This document shows, piece by piece, positions 43,442 to 52,571 of a stretch of DNA of 64,000 nucleotides (position 1 is the first letter of the stretch; each line of letters opens with the position of its first letter). Origin of the DNA: Oscillospiraceae bacterium (GTDB lineage: Bacteria > Bacillota > Clostridia > Oscillospirales > Oscillospiraceae); NCBI GenBank assembly GCA_015068305.1, contig SVKV01000008.1:1-64000 (forward strand), in the 5' to 3' direction. A model generated the notes under the pieces. That model was not told the DNA's origin and did no database searches. It worked only from the letters and a program-made list of their open reading frames with translations. The position numbers were made by a program, and so were the translations under genes.

Positions 43442-44164
43442 ATGAAACTGATTCGTGCCAAAGACTATGCTGATGTCAGCGTCAAGGCTGCTGCCATCAT
43501 CGCCTCCGTCGTTACCCTGAAGCCCGACTGTGTTCTGGGTCTGGCTACCGGCTCCAGCCCCGTGGGCACCTACAAGGAACTGATCAAGAAGTACGAAGCC
43601 GGCGAGCTGGACTTCTCCCAGGTCAAGACCGTCAATCTGGACGAGTACGTCGGCCTGAGCAAGGATCACGACCAGAGCTATGCCTACTTCATGCGCAATA
43701 ACCTCTTTGACCATGTGAACATCGACCAGGCCAACTGCAACATTCCCAGCGGTCTGACCGAGGATCCCGAGGCTGAGTGCGCTGCCTACGACAAGTTGAT
43801 CGGCGCTCTGCACACCGACCTGCAGCTGCTGGGCATGGGCCCCAACGGCCACATCGGCTTCAACGAGCCCGACGAGGTCTTCTTCCCCGCCACCCACTGC
43901 GTGAAGCTGGCTGAATCCACCATCGATGCCAACCAGCGTTTCTTCGCCAGCCGTGACGATGTTCCCCGCTACGCCTACACCATGGGCATCTGGGGCATCA
44001 TGCAGGCCAAGAAGGTTCTGATGGTCGTCAACGGCAAGAACAAGGCAGAGGCTGTCAAGGCTGCTCTGACCGGCCCCGTGGACCCCAAGGTTCCCGCTTC
44101 CATCCTGCAGCTGCATCCCGATTTCACTCTGGTTGCCGACGAGGAAGCTCTGTCCCTGCTGTAA
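43442..44164 (+). CDS. nagB: Glucosamine-6-phosphate deaminase
   Basis: The 240-residue product has LGLATGSSPVGTYKEL (phosphate loop, about 34-49), catalytic Asp in VNLDEYVGL, and GMGPNGHIGFNEP (about 131-143). It is the compact Firmicute NagB that lacks the C-terminal allosteric extension. It converts glucosamine 6-phosphate to fructose 6-phosphate and ammonia. nagA and a PTS gene are not adjacent. AAGGGG precedes the ATG. Confidence 0.96.
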   Translation: MKLIRAKDYADVSVKAAAIIASVVTLKPDCVLGLATGSSPVGTYKELIKKYEAGELDFSQVKTVNLDEYVGLSKDHDQSYAYFMRNNLFDHVNIDQANCNIPSGLTEDPEAECAAYDKLIGALHTDLQLLGMGPNGHIGFNEPDEVFFPATHCVKLAESTIDANQRFFASRDDVPRYAYTMGIWGIMQAKKVLMVVNGKNKAEAVKAALTGPVDPKVPASILQLHPDFTLVADEEALSLL

Positions 44165-44175
44165 TCCGTTTTTTC

Positions 44176-44213
44176 AAACACCCATCCTTCCCGGATGGGT
44201 GTTTTCTTTTTTG
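44176..44213 (+). terminator. Terminator of nagB
   Basis: AAACACCCATCC/GGATGGGTGTTT (44176-44187 with 44193-44204) is followed by TCTTTTTT. Confidence 0.9.
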
Positions 44214-44233
44214 GGAATCTTTTTCCGGAAGGA

Positions 44234-44262
44234 TTGCAATTGATGAGAAAGCGCAATATAAT
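44234..44262 (+). promoter_or_regulatory. Promoter of the MATE gene
   Basis: TTGCAA (44234-44239) and TATAAT (44257-44262) have a 17-base spacer. Confidence 0.78.
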
Positions 44263-44293
44263 GGACCCGATATTTTTTCGGGAGGTGTCCCAC

Positions 44294-45667
44294 ATGAAAA
44301 TTGCAAAAAAACACCAGAGCAGCATGCTGGAAGGGCCCCTGCTTTCCGGTGTGATCCGATATACAGTGCCCATCATTCTGACCAGCGTGCTCCAGCTGCT
44401 TTTCAATGCGGCCGATCTGATCGTGGTCGGAAAATTCTGCGGCAGTGTTTCCGTAGGTGCCGTAGGCGCCACCAGCTCTCTGACCAATCTGCTGGTGAAT
44501 CTGTTCATCGGTTTGTCCGTGGGTGTCGGTGTTTCCGTTGCCCATGGCATCGGCAGCCGGGACGATGAGCAGGTCAGAAACGCCGTCCATACCGCCGTAC
44601 CCCTGGCCATAGCCGGCGGCATCGTTCTGACGGTGATCGGACTGCTGCTGTCGGAGCCCCTACTGATTCTGATGAACACGCCGGAGAACACCCTGCCGCT
44701 GTCCGCCGTATACATGAAAATATACTTCTGCGGCATTACGTTTACTGTGGTTTATAACTTCTGCGCCGCCATTTTGCGGGCCGCCGGCGATACCAGAAGC
44801 CCCCTGATCTATCTGACCCTGGCCGGTGTGGTAAACGTGATACTGAATGTGATCTTTGTGACCGTTTTCCATATGAATGTGGCCGGTGTTGCCCTGGCAA
44901 CAGCCATTTCTCAGGCAATGGCCGCAATTCTGGTCCTGGCAGCCCTGGCAAAACGCAAGGACAGCTGCAAGCTGGAGCTGGGCAGGATCCGGATTCAGAA
45001 GCAGCAGCTTCTGAAAATCCTGCGGATCGGTCTGCCTGCGGGCATTCAGTCCTCCCTGTTCTCCATTTCCAATGTGATCATCCAGTCTTCCATCAATTCC
45101 TTCGGTGATGTTTTTGTTTCCGGCAATTCCGCCGCGGTGAATCTGGAAGGCTTCCTGTACGCCACATTGAATTCCTTCCAGCAGACAGCCGTGAATTTTG
45201 TAGGCCAGAATGTGGGTGCCCGGCAGTACCGCCGTGCCAACAACACCGTCTGGATCTGCCAGGGCTGTGTGCTGGTGGTGGGCATTGCCATGGGAACCGC
45301 CCTGCGGACCTTCGGCGAGCAGCTGCTGAGCATCTACATCACCGACTCCGCCGAAGCCATTGCCTACGGTCTGATCCGCTTCTCCTATGTATCGCTGCCC
45401 TATTTCATGCTGGGTCTGCTGGACGTTTCCACCGGTGCGCTGCGGGGCTATGGGCAGTCTTTGACCCCCATGATCATCTCCGTTCTGGGCATCTGCGGCA
45501 TCCGTGTGATCTGGGTCTATACGGTTTTCCAGCTGCCGGCCTTTCACAGCCCCCAGTGGCTGTACATCTCCTACCCCGTATCCTGGTTCGTAACGCTGGT
45601 AGTGCAGACGGTTTTCTTCTTGCGTGTCAGACAGAGATTTCTGAATTCTTCCGTGGAAACTGCTTAA
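44294..45667 (+). CDS. MATE-family multidrug/toxin extrusion transporter
   Basis: The 457-residue protein has twelve hydrophobic helices in two halves. The N-terminal MATE signature is ILTSVLQLLFNAADLIVVGKF, and the second-half equivalents are around GIQSSLFSISNVIIQSSIN and FVGQNVGARQYRRA. It exports drugs or metabolites with Na+ or H+ coupling. ATG 44294 follows GGGAGG at 8 bases; longer in-frame versions begin inside the nagB terminator. Confidence 0.93.
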   Translation: MKIAKKHQSSMLEGPLLSGVIRYTVPIILTSVLQLLFNAADLIVVGKFCGSVSVGAVGATSSLTNLLVNLFIGLSVGVGVSVAHGIGSRDDEQVRNAVHTAVPLAIAGGIVLTVIGLLLSEPLLILMNTPENTLPLSAVYMKIYFCGITFTVVYNFCAAILRAAGDTRSPLIYLTLAGVVNVILNVIFVTVFHMNVAGVALATAISQAMAAILVLAALAKRKDSCKLELGRIRIQKQQLLKILRIGLPAGIQSSLFSISNVIIQSSINSFGDVFVSGNSAAVNLEGFLYATLNSFQQTAVNFVGQNVGARQYRRANNTVWICQGCVLVVGIAMGTALRTFGEQLLSIYITDSAEAIAYGLIRFSYVSLPYFMLGLLDVSTGALRGYGQSLTPMIISVLGICGIRVIWVYTVFQLPAFHSPQWLYISYPVSWFVTLVVQTVFFLRVRQRFLNSSVETA

Positions 45668-45754
45668 TTTTTCGCCTTTTCTCAACTTTTGGTTTACAGA
45701 CGGCACCGGCATATGATATGATGATTGGTAAGACCATGAACAGAGGTTATTGCA

Positions 45755-46741
45755 ATGAATTATATTGTTTTGGATATGGAATGGAACCAGCCCTGGCCCG
45801 GTTCCCCTTCCGCAAAAAAGGTGCTGCCGGTACACATCCGGGGCGAGATCATTCAGATCGGCGCCGTCCGGTTGACTGAAGAGCAGGAGGTCACCGACGA
45901 ATTCCAGGTGATGGTGAAGCCCAAATATTACCGCCACTTAAACCGCCGTGTCAGCAAGCTCACCGGCATCAAGGAATCCCGGCTGAAGGAAGAGGGCATT
46001 CCCTTCGATTGTGCCATGGAGCAGTTTATATCCTGGTGCGGCGAGGATATCGTATTCTTAACCTGGGGCTTTGATGACATCGGCATTCTGAGAGAAAATC
46101 TCCAGCTGCACGGTCTGGACACCGACTGGACCGAGAAATGGTACAATGCCCAGATGATCTTCAATGCCCAGACCGACGGCTCCACCGCCCAGAAGGCGCT
46201 GACGACTGCTATGGAGGTCTTTGGAATCGAGGCCACCCGGCCTGCCCATGATGCTCTGGGCGACGCCTACCACACCGCGCTGATCTGTGCAAAGCTGGAT
46301 CTGAAGCGGGGCGCCCTGGAATATGACCAGGCGCTGAAAAGCCACGAAAACGGCTTCCACGGCGCAGAGCTTCCGGGCTGCATCTGCCGCCAGGTCTATT
46401 ATGATTTTGCGGACAAACGGGCGGCCCTTGCCGCCATGGCCGGCGAAGAGAACAAATGCCCCCTCTGCGAAGGCAGAATGCTGGGCTCCCGGTGGTTTGC
46501 CCAGCCGGGTCATCGGTATATGGATCTGGCCACCTGCCCGGAGCACGGCAAGTTCCTCATCCGGGTGCGGCTTTCCGAACAGCCCGACGGACTGGTTCGG
46601 GTCAGCAGACTTACCTACGAGGCCACCTCCGAGGCTGCCGAGGCCTATGCCCGCCGGGCTGCCAAGGCGGACCCCGAGGACCAGCGGACCTCCCGCCGCC
46701 GCAGAAGAAGAAAAGCGGCTGTGGAAAATGTAAAGGAATAA
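45755..46741 (+). CDS. DEDDh 3'-5' exonuclease (KapD-like) with zinc ribbon and basic tail
   Basis: The 328-residue product has the exonuclease motifs DMEW (Asp7/Glu9), WGFDD (about 109) and HDALGDA (about 168-174) in the first 190 residues. A second domain has cysteines in NKCPLCEGRM and LATCPEH, which could bind zinc, and it ends in an Arg-rich stretch. The nucleic acid target is unknown; RNA is plausible given related KapD/ERI-1 proteins. Confidence 0.85.
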   Translation: MNYIVLDMEWNQPWPGSPSAKKVLPVHIRGEIIQIGAVRLTEEQEVTDEFQVMVKPKYYRHLNRRVSKLTGIKESRLKEEGIPFDCAMEQFISWCGEDIVFLTWGFDDIGILRENLQLHGLDTDWTEKWYNAQMIFNAQTDGSTAQKALTTAMEVFGIEATRPAHDALGDAYHTALICAKLDLKRGALEYDQALKSHENGFHGAELPGCICRQVYYDFADKRAALAAMAGEENKCPLCEGRMLGSRWFAQPGHRYMDLATCPEHGKFLIRVRLSEQPDGLVRVSRLTYEATSEAAEAYARRAAKADPEDQRTSRRRRRRKAAVENVKE

Positions 46742-46744
46742 GAA

Positions 46745-46780
46745 AAAGGCTGCGGTAAAACCGCAGCCTTTCATTTTTTG
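46745..46780. terminator. Terminator between the exonuclease and ATP-grasp genes
   Basis: AAAGGCTGCGGT/ACCGCAGCCTTT (46745-46756 with 46760-46771) with T-rich flank TCATTTTTT on the right and AAAA on the left. Confidence 0.85.
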
Positions 46781-46781
46781 C

Positions 46782-47975
46782 TTATTCGTGCAGAGCAGCC
46801 AGGTCGGCGTAGTACTGCATCATTTCCTCTTCGGTGTCGAAGTTGGCAACATACATCTGGTTTGCCATGGCACCGGACAGGGCATCGGGAATCCGGCCCC
46901 ACATCTTCATGGCGTGGCCGTACTTGTGCATGATTTCATAGTCATCATACTTGTAGGGCTTGCCGTCGCGGCGGCCGTAGAAGGCGCAGTAGTGGGAATT
47001 GCCGATGTCCTTGTAGTTGGTGTCGAAGGCGATCATGTCAGCCCAGATCTTATAGACGTCGGTCTCCTGGGAGTAGTTGTACATCTCGGGAGTGAAGCCG
47101 CCTGCGGGACGCATGTTGACTTCCAGACCCAGCACATCGCCCTTCTTGCCCAGGCCTTCCTGGTCCTCATTCAGAATGAAGAACTCCAGGTGGACGAAGC
47201 GGCTCTTAACGCCAAAGGACTTGATGGTAGCCAGACCTGCCTGGCGAACCTTCTCGGGCAGCTCCTTGACCAGATAGTAAACGGAGTCGCCGCCGTCGTT
47301 GACGATATCCATCAGAGACAGGGGGGTAATGTTGCCGGATTCAAAGAGCATCTCGCCCTTGGAGTCCACGATGCCGTCATAGGTCTGGACATAGCCGTTA
47401 ACGAACTCTTCCATGATGTAGACATTGTCATCCTTGGTATTGATGAAGAACTCCACATCCTCGTCGCACTTGAGCTTGTAGGTGTTGTTGGCACCGACGC
47501 CGTTGTCGGGCTTGACAACCACAGGATAACCAACCTTGTGGGCAAACTCCAGCGCATCCTCCAGACCCTCCACCAGATGGTAGCGGGCCACGGGCAGACC
47601 GGCTGCCTCGTAGTAGGCCTTCATGGCGGACTTATACTTGATCTTGTCCATTTCATGGAGCTTGGGGCCGGTGGTGATGTTGAACTCGGTCCGCAGCCAT
47701 GCGTCACGCATCAGCCAGTACTCGTTGTTGCTCTCCAGCCAGTCGATCTTGCCGTACTTGAAGGTGAAGAAGGCAACGGCCTTGAACACTTCGTCGTTAT
47801 TTTCCAGAGAGGAAACCTTGTAGTACTCGTGCATGGAGTCCTTCAGCTCCTGCATCAGCTCATCATAGGGGCAGTCGCCGATACCCAGCACGCGCATGCC
47901 GTTGTTCTTCAGTTCACGGCAGAACTTCCAGTAAGTTAAGGGGAAATTGGGGGAAATGAATACGAAATTTTTCAT
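46782..47975 (-). CDS. ATP-grasp ligase-like protein
   Basis: The 397-residue product has an N-terminal pre-ATP-grasp domain (MKNFVFISPNFPLTYWKFCR) and the ATP-grasp core with PVVVKPDNGVGANNTYKL (phosphate-binding loop), YIMEEFVNGYVQTYDG and a Mg-binding LGLEVNMRPAGG. Such enzymes activate a carboxylate as acyl phosphate and join it to an amine or thiol. It is the last gene of a three-gene minus-strand operon with two esterase-like proteins. The product is unknown. Confidence 0.88.
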   Translation of the reverse strand: MKNFVFISPNFPLTYWKFCRELKNNGMRVLGIGDCPYDELMQELKDSMHEYYKVSSLENNDEVFKAVAFFTFKYGKIDWLESNNEYWLMRDAWLRTEFNITTGPKLHEMDKIKYKSAMKAYYEAAGLPVARYHLVEGLEDALEFAHKVGYPVVVKPDNGVGANNTYKLKCDEDVEFFINTKDDNVYIMEEFVNGYVQTYDGIVDSKGEMLFESGNITPLSLMDIVNDGGDSVYYLVKELPEKVRQAGLATIKSFGVKSRFVHLEFFILNEDQEGLGKKGDVLGLEVNMRPAGGFTPEMYNYSQETDVYKIWADMIAFDTNYKDIGNSHYCAFYGRRDGKPYKYDDYEIMHKYGHAMKMWGRIPDALSGAMANQMYVANFDTEEEMMQYYADLAALHE

Positions 47976-48009
47976 ATGTATCTACTCCTTACAGTAGTTT
48001 ATTCACAGC

Positions 48010-48762
48010 TTAACCCAGCAGCCAGGGCAGGTATGTGGGAACCATCTTGTGCCACCAGGGCCAGTCGTGGTTCACATCGTGACCCCAGTACTCAAACCGG
48101 GTGGGAATGCCCTTACGGCAGCAGACGGTATCCAGCATCCGGGTGGACTCCAGCAGGGGCTCCTCCCAGGCGCCCTGACCGATGACGATCAGGCTCTTCT
48201 GAGACCGGTACATGTCCATGTAGAAGTGATCCTCGGGCATGTTTGCCAGGTAAAATGCGGGGCAGTTGTTGTAGACCAGGTCATCGCAGTAGCTGCCGAA
48301 GAACTCCTTGTTGTCATACAGGCCGGAGATGGCAAAGCAGCTGTCGAACAGGTCAGGACGGCGGTAGTAGAGGTTAGCGGCGTGCATGGCGCCCATGGAT
48401 GCACCGAAGGTCATGATGCCCTGGTGGAAGCCGTTTGCCTGGCCTGCGATGTGGTTGATGGCGGGCACCAGCTCCGTGGTGATATAGTTAAACCATTTCT
48501 CATGGTTCTCGATTCTCCAGCGGTTGTCAGCGCCCAGAGCTGCCCAGGCTTCATTGTCGATGGAGTCGCAGGAGAAGACCATCACCTCACCGGACTCGAT
48601 CCAGGGAGCCCAGGTGTCGGTCATTTTGAAGCTCTCAAAGTCCCAGAACCGGCCTGCCTGGCAGGGGATGAACAGGACGGGCTTACCGGTGGAGCCGTAG
48701 ATCTTAAACTCCATAAAGCGGTTCAGGTGGCCGCTCCAATGCTTTTCGTAACGAATTTCCAT
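48010..48762 (-). CDS. Esterase-like alpha/beta hydrolase (middle gene of the ATP-grasp operon)
   Basis: The 250-residue product has a nucleophile elbow FGASMGAMHA (Ser about 119) and a C-terminal His in YWGHDVNHDW, in the esterase D/putative esterase family (PF00756-like by pattern). No signal peptide. It is 34 bases before the ATP-grasp gene. It has AAGGAG well upstream of the ATG. It resembles the neighbouring esterase at 48784 only in fold. Confidence 0.85.
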   Translation of the reverse strand: MEIRYEKHWSGHLNRFMEFKIYGSTGKPVLFIPCQAGRFWDFESFKMTDTWAPWIESGEVMVFSCDSIDNEAWAALGADNRWRIENHEKWFNYITTELVPAINHIAGQANGFHQGIMTFGASMGAMHAANLYYRRPDLFDSCFAISGLYDNKEFFGSYCDDLVYNNCPAFYLANMPEDHFYMDMYRSQKSLIVIGQGAWEEPLLESTRMLDTVCCRKGIPTRFEYWGHDVNHDWPWWHKMVPTYLPWLLG

Positions 48763-48783
48763 ATTACTCTTCTTTCTCCTTCA

Positions 48784-49539
48784 TTATAATCCGAGGCAGT
48801 CCATAAAAATAGGAATCTGCTTTTCCCAGCTGGCCTCTGAGTGGTTGCCGCCGGGAATGATGCGAAATGCCAGATTTACATTCTTCTCCAGCAGAAGCTG
48901 GCTCATATCCGCCAGCGCCTGTTTCTGCACAGGATGATTGGAACGCTCCTCGCTGCCGTAATCCATATAGATGGTGGTATCCGGCGCGATCTTTGCCTTG
49001 CCGATCAGTTCCTTCAGTTTCTCCGGATTGGTCCAGAGACTGGGAGACAGGCAGGCTGCTTTGGAAAACACCTTATTGTAGCAGGTGGCAGCATACAGGC
49101 TCATGAGACCGCCCATGGAGGAACCGGCAATGGCCGTGTGGGCTCTGTCGGGCAGAGTCCGGTAATTGGCATCGATGTAGGGCTTCAGTTCCTTCACCAG
49201 CCAGTTCATATAGGTTCTTCCCTTGCCGGTGATTTTACCGAATCTGCCATCTTCAAAGCTGGTGGGAGAATACTCCTTCAGTCGGTTGTTGCCCTTCTTG
49301 TTGCATTCCACCGCCACCACGATCAGATTCTTCCGGGTCCAAAGCAAGTAGCTTGTCATATTCCAGGATTTTCCGAAGGCGGCATCCGCATCGAAAAACA
49401 CATTGTGTCCGTCGAACATATAAAGGACCGGGTATCTTCTCAGTTCGTCCTCTTCGTAGCACTCCGGCAGATAGATATAGGCTGTTCTGACATACTTGCC
49501 GGACAGCCGGGGGATGGTCACATCCCATTTCTTAACCAT
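48784..49539 (-). CDS. Esterase D-family alpha/beta hydrolase (first gene of the ATP-grasp operon)
   Basis: The 251-residue product has the pattern of the putative esterase family: YIYLPECYEEDELRRYPVLY, YMFDGHNVFFD, nucleophile AGSSMGGLMSLYAA (Ser about 125) and IIPGGNHSEASW (His). Members deacylate sugars or siderophores. ATG 49539 follows AGGAG at 10 bases. It heads the operon, with a consensus promoter 38 bases upstream. Confidence 0.88.
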   Translation of the reverse strand: MVKKWDVTIPRLSGKYVRTAYIYLPECYEEDELRRYPVLYMFDGHNVFFDADAAFGKSWNMTSYLLWTRKNLIVVAVECNKKGNNRLKEYSPTSFEDGRFGKITGKGRTYMNWLVKELKPYIDANYRTLPDRAHTAIAGSSMGGLMSLYAATCYNKVFSKAACLSPSLWTNPEKLKELIGKAKIAPDTTIYMDYGSEERSNHPVQKQALADMSQLLLEKNVNLAFRIIPGGNHSEASWEKQIPIFMDCLGL

Positions 49540-49576
49540 TTCCGCATTTCTCCTCATGGTAAAGTGATACAGAAAT

Positions 49577-49605
49577 AGTATAGATGGAAACCATCGGATT
49601 GTCAA
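49577..49605 (-). promoter_or_regulatory. Promoter of the esterase/ATP-grasp operon
   Basis: TTGACA (49605-49600) and TATACT (49582-49577) on the minus strand have a 17-base spacer; near-consensus. Confidence 0.82.
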
Positions 49606-49719
49606 TCAGAAACTGGATATTTTGCACATTTTTGGTGATTATTTTTTGGTTTTCATCAACAAAACCCGGGCTTTTGTCATCTTTTGGAAGAAACACCTGC
49701 CCCTGAAGAGCCGGCACGC

Positions 49720-49750
49720 AAAAAACAGCAGGCCTTCGCCTGCTGTTTTT
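49720..49750 (-). terminator. Terminator of the SPFH/zinc-ribbon operon
   Basis: ACAGCAGGC-CTTC-GCCTGCTGT with T-rich ends on both sides. It lies at the very end of the gene at 49752. Confidence 0.85.
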
Positions 49751-49751
49751 C

Positions 49752-51026
49752 TTATCGCTTTCCCGGACCGGGCTGATTCCGGTTGATGGGCTGACGGGAC
49801 ACGGTTCTGTGGATAAAGCGGTCCGCACTTCCGGTCAATGTCACACCGGAAGACGGGATATACGCATTTGCATGGGACTGAAGATTGGCCGTCTTCATGG
49901 AGCCTGCCATAACGGCGCATATAATCGCCGATAAAACTGCTCCGCAGATCAAACCTGCTTCAATTTCGAAGGCAAGCGTTGCCAGTGCGGCAATGATCGC
50001 AAACAGTCCGGCAAACCAGATTGCCAGTCTTCCCATACTCACAGGCAGATCGCCGATGAGTTTTCCGGTCTGGCCGTTCATGGCAAAGAGGTAATTCTTT
50101 CCCTGCCATTTGGTGCTTAAGAGCCACACCGGCAGCAGCGCATACCCCGGCTCTTTCCGGTCAATGCGCACATCGGCATGCTGTACCGCGCAGGTACTGT
50201 AGCCGGTGACGGTGCTCTCCATGGCCAGTATGGCACTGTTTCGGCACCGCTCCTCCGCCCGGGCGGCACATTCTTCGGGGCTGACGTCGTATTTATCCGC
50301 CAGAAATCCCGGTAAGTAGGACATGGAAAAGGGCTCCATCTGCTCATAGTCATAGGGCTCGATGGCATCCATGTGGGAATCCGGCATCTTGGTGGAGCCG
50401 TCCACCGGAACCTTTTCAAAGGCCACCTTACCAGAGCGCAGTACCCGGTAATGCTCTGTGGTGGTGATCCGCTCATTGGGGGTGGTATGCACCCGGCTAC
50501 GGGTGGCAGAGAACGTCACATCCGCATGGGCTTGCCCATCGTAGAGCCAGAAGGGCACATAGACACCCTTGACCTCTTCCAGATGGCTTTCTTTTGCAAA
50601 GCTGCCGGGCAGCAGCGGTTTTCCTTTGTAGTGCTGCTTCAGCGCCGCCACCGCTGCGTCCTTTTCCACCCTGAAGGGAATCACATAGTCCGGCCGTTTC
50701 ACATCTGCAAACTGGCTGGGCACCACAGAGGGGTTGCCGCAATAGGGACAGGCGGTGGCTGCGGTGGTATCGTCGCAGAGCAGTTCCGCGCCGCAGGAGG
50801 GGCAGCTGTAGGCCCGCATATGGGCCGCATCTTCTCCCCACCGGTCATCTGCCGGAGCTGCGGTCCGCTCCGCTGCCTTCCGGTTCTTTTCGGCATAGAA
50901 TGCCTCAACTTCCGCCGATGTATAGCTGCCGCCGCAGTATTCACATTCCAGTTTTCCCGTGGTAGGTGAAAACTGCAGCGGTCCGGTACAGCCCGGGCAC
51001 TGATAATTGGTAACTTGCGTTGCCAT
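49752..51026 (-). CDS. Zinc-ribbon membrane protein (YdjG-like)
   Basis: The 424-residue product starts with two zinc ribbons (CPGC...CEYC at about 10-33; CPSC...CPYC at about 75-97), then a large soluble region, and two membrane helices at about 330-375. In Bacillus a similar protein (YdjG) forms a membrane complex with a SPFH protein (YdjI) and PspA. Here the SPFH gene lies directly upstream in the same operon, supporting the parallel. Function by analogy is envelope stress handling. Confidence 0.75.
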   Translation of the reverse strand: MATQVTNYQCPGCTGPLQFSPTTGKLECEYCGGSYTSAEVEAFYAEKNRKAAERTAAPADDRWGEDAAHMRAYSCPSCGAELLCDDTTAATACPYCGNPSVVPSQFADVKRPDYVIPFRVEKDAAVAALKQHYKGKPLLPGSFAKESHLEEVKGVYVPFWLYDGQAHADVTFSATRSRVHTTPNERITTTEHYRVLRSGKVAFEKVPVDGSTKMPDSHMDAIEPYDYEQMEPFSMSYLPGFLADKYDVSPEECAARAEERCRNSAILAMESTVTGYSTCAVQHADVRIDRKEPGYALLPVWLLSTKWQGKNYLFAMNGQTGKLIGDLPVSMGRLAIWFAGLFAIIAALATLAFEIEAGLICGAVLSAIICAVMAGSMKTANLQSHANAYIPSSGVTLTGSADRFIHRTVSRQPINRNQPGPGKR

Positions 51027-51051
51027 GGCTGTCTCCTTTCAAGCGTCAGAA

Positions 51052-52356
51052 TCAGACAATATCGTCGTTGTCGAACTTATCGCCGCACTCGGGGCAGAAT
51101 CTGGGAGGCGTTGCGCCCTTTTCGGGCTCCCAGCCGCACTTGTCGCACTTGTACTGGACTGCGTCGGCAGGCTTCCTGGCGCCGCATTCGGGGCAGAACT
51201 TGCCCTTGTTGACGCTGCCGCAGGAGCAGGTCCAGCCTGCCGCTGCAGGCTTCTTTGCGCCGCACTCGGGGCAGAACTTGCCGGTGGCCACATGGCCGCA
51301 GGCACACTGCCAGCCGTTTGCAGGGGCGGCGGGAGCCTGGGCAGCCTGCTGCTGACCCATCTGGAACAGCTGGTTGGCATTTAAGCCGCCGGCGGTTTGC
51401 GCCATGTTCATGCCCATGAAGCCCATCATGGCACCGCCTGCGTTGGAGGCAGCAGCCTTCATAGCCTCGGCCTGGGCATCCACCATCTTGGCAGCTGCCA
51501 TATTGGTATTGCGGTAAACGGCGCTGCGCTGCAGCTCCTTGATCATGGCCTCGTCTTCCTCGGATGCCTTCACAGAGGAAACGCCCATGGACACGATCTC
51601 CACGCCCCGCAGGTCTCTCCATTTTTTGCTCAGCACATCGTTCAGCGCATCGGCCATCTCCATGGTGTGGCCGGGCAGCGCGGAATAACGGATACCCAAA
51701 GCGGAAATCTTAGCAAAAGCAGGCTGCAGTGCGGTCAGCAGCTCGGTCTTCAGCTGGGAGTCGATCTGAGCGCGGTCGTAGTCAGCCGTCACGTTGCCGC
51801 AGACATTGGTATAGAACAAAATGGGGTTCGTGATCCGGTAGGAATACTCGCCGAAGCAGCGGATGGAAATATCGATATCCAGTCCGATGTTCTGATCCAC
51901 CACCCGGAAGGGCACGGGACCGGGAGTGCCGTACTTGTTGCCGATGATTTCCTTGGTGTTGATGTAGTAGATCCGCTGGTCCTTGGGTGCTTCGCCTCCG
52001 AAGGTGAAGCGCTTGCCGATGTTCTTGAATACTTCTCCGATGGAATTACCCAGGTCGCCTGCCATGATGGAAGGCTCGGTGGAAGCATCGTAGACAAATT
52101 CGCCGGGTTCAGCGCAGATTTCCGCCACCTTGCCCTGCTCCACAATGATCATGCACTGACCGTCGGCCACTGCCACAACGGAGCCGGTGGAAATGATATT
52201 CTCTACCGCCTTGGTGTTGGAGGAACGGCCGGAAACCTTCTTTTTACCCTTGGTAACCAGCGTATCGCCGCTGAGCGCCTCACAGTAAAAATACTCCTTC
52301 CACTGATCAGCCAGTACACCGCCGGCTGCACCGGTAATCGCTTTGATAAGACCCAT
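51052..52356 (-). CDS. SPFH-domain protein with C-terminal zinc ribbons (YdjI-like)
   Basis: The 434-residue product has a SPFH/band-7 domain (about 25-290), a Gly/Met/Ala/Gln-rich linker, and three C-terminal CxC/CxxC ribbons (CACGHVATGKFCPECGAKK, CSCGSVNKGKFCPECGARK, and CDKCGWEPEKG...CPECG). This is the 'virion core protein'/YdjI group. ATG 52356 follows AAGGAG at 8 bases; the ORF could extend upstream through the tRNA region but without a ribosome site. The zinc-ribbon membrane protein follows by 25 bases. Confidence 0.85.
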   Translation of the reverse strand: MGLIKAITGAAGGVLADQWKEYFYCEALSGDTLVTKGKKKVSGRSSNTKAVENIISTGSVVAVADGQCMIIVEQGKVAEICAEPGEFVYDASTEPSIMAGDLGNSIGEVFKNIGKRFTFGGEAPKDQRIYYINTKEIIGNKYGTPGPVPFRVVDQNIGLDIDISIRCFGEYSYRITNPILFYTNVCGNVTADYDRAQIDSQLKTELLTALQPAFAKISALGIRYSALPGHTMEMADALNDVLSKKWRDLRGVEIVSMGVSSVKASEEDEAMIKELQRSAVYRNTNMAAAKMVDAQAEAMKAAASNAGGAMMGFMGMNMAQTAGGLNANQLFQMGQQQAAQAPAAPANGWQCACGHVATGKFCPECGAKKPAAAGWTCSCGSVNKGKFCPECGARKPADAVQYKCDKCGWEPEKGATPPRFCPECGDKFDNDDIV

Positions 52357-52390
52357 AATATTTACTCCTTTCGGATTGTTTTCTGACTTT

Positions 52391-52419
52391 AGTATACAAA
52401 ATTCCCCGACACATGGCAA
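52391..52419 (-). promoter_or_regulatory. Promoter of the SPFH/zinc-ribbon operon
   Basis: TTGCCA (52419-52414) and TATACT (52396-52391) on the minus strand have a 17-base spacer. Confidence 0.72.
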
Positions 52420-52453
52420 CAGAAAAATTATTGGACTTTTTTCGATTTTGCTC

Positions 52454-52482
52454 TTTACAAAACCGATTCTTTCTGCTATAAT
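52454..52482 (+). promoter_or_regulatory. Promoter of tRNA-Asp
   Basis: TTTACA (52454-52459) and TATAAT (52477-52482) have a 17-base spacer; the tRNA begins 12 bases later. Confidence 0.8.
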
Positions 52483-52494
52483 CCATCGTGTTCT

Positions 52495-52571
52495 GGCCCT
52501 GTGGTGCAGTCGGTTAGCACGCCAGCCTGTCACGCTGGAGGTCGACGGTTCGAGTCCGTTCGGGGTCGCCA
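52495..52571 (+). tRNA. tRNA-Asp (anticodon GUC)
   Basis: The 77-base gene folds as a cloverleaf. The acceptor stem GGCCCTG pairs with CGGGGTC (two G-T pairs), the anticodon arm is CCAGC-CTGTCAC-GCTGG with anticodon GTC, the T arm has GGTTCGAGTCC, and CCA is encoded. Confidence 0.96.
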
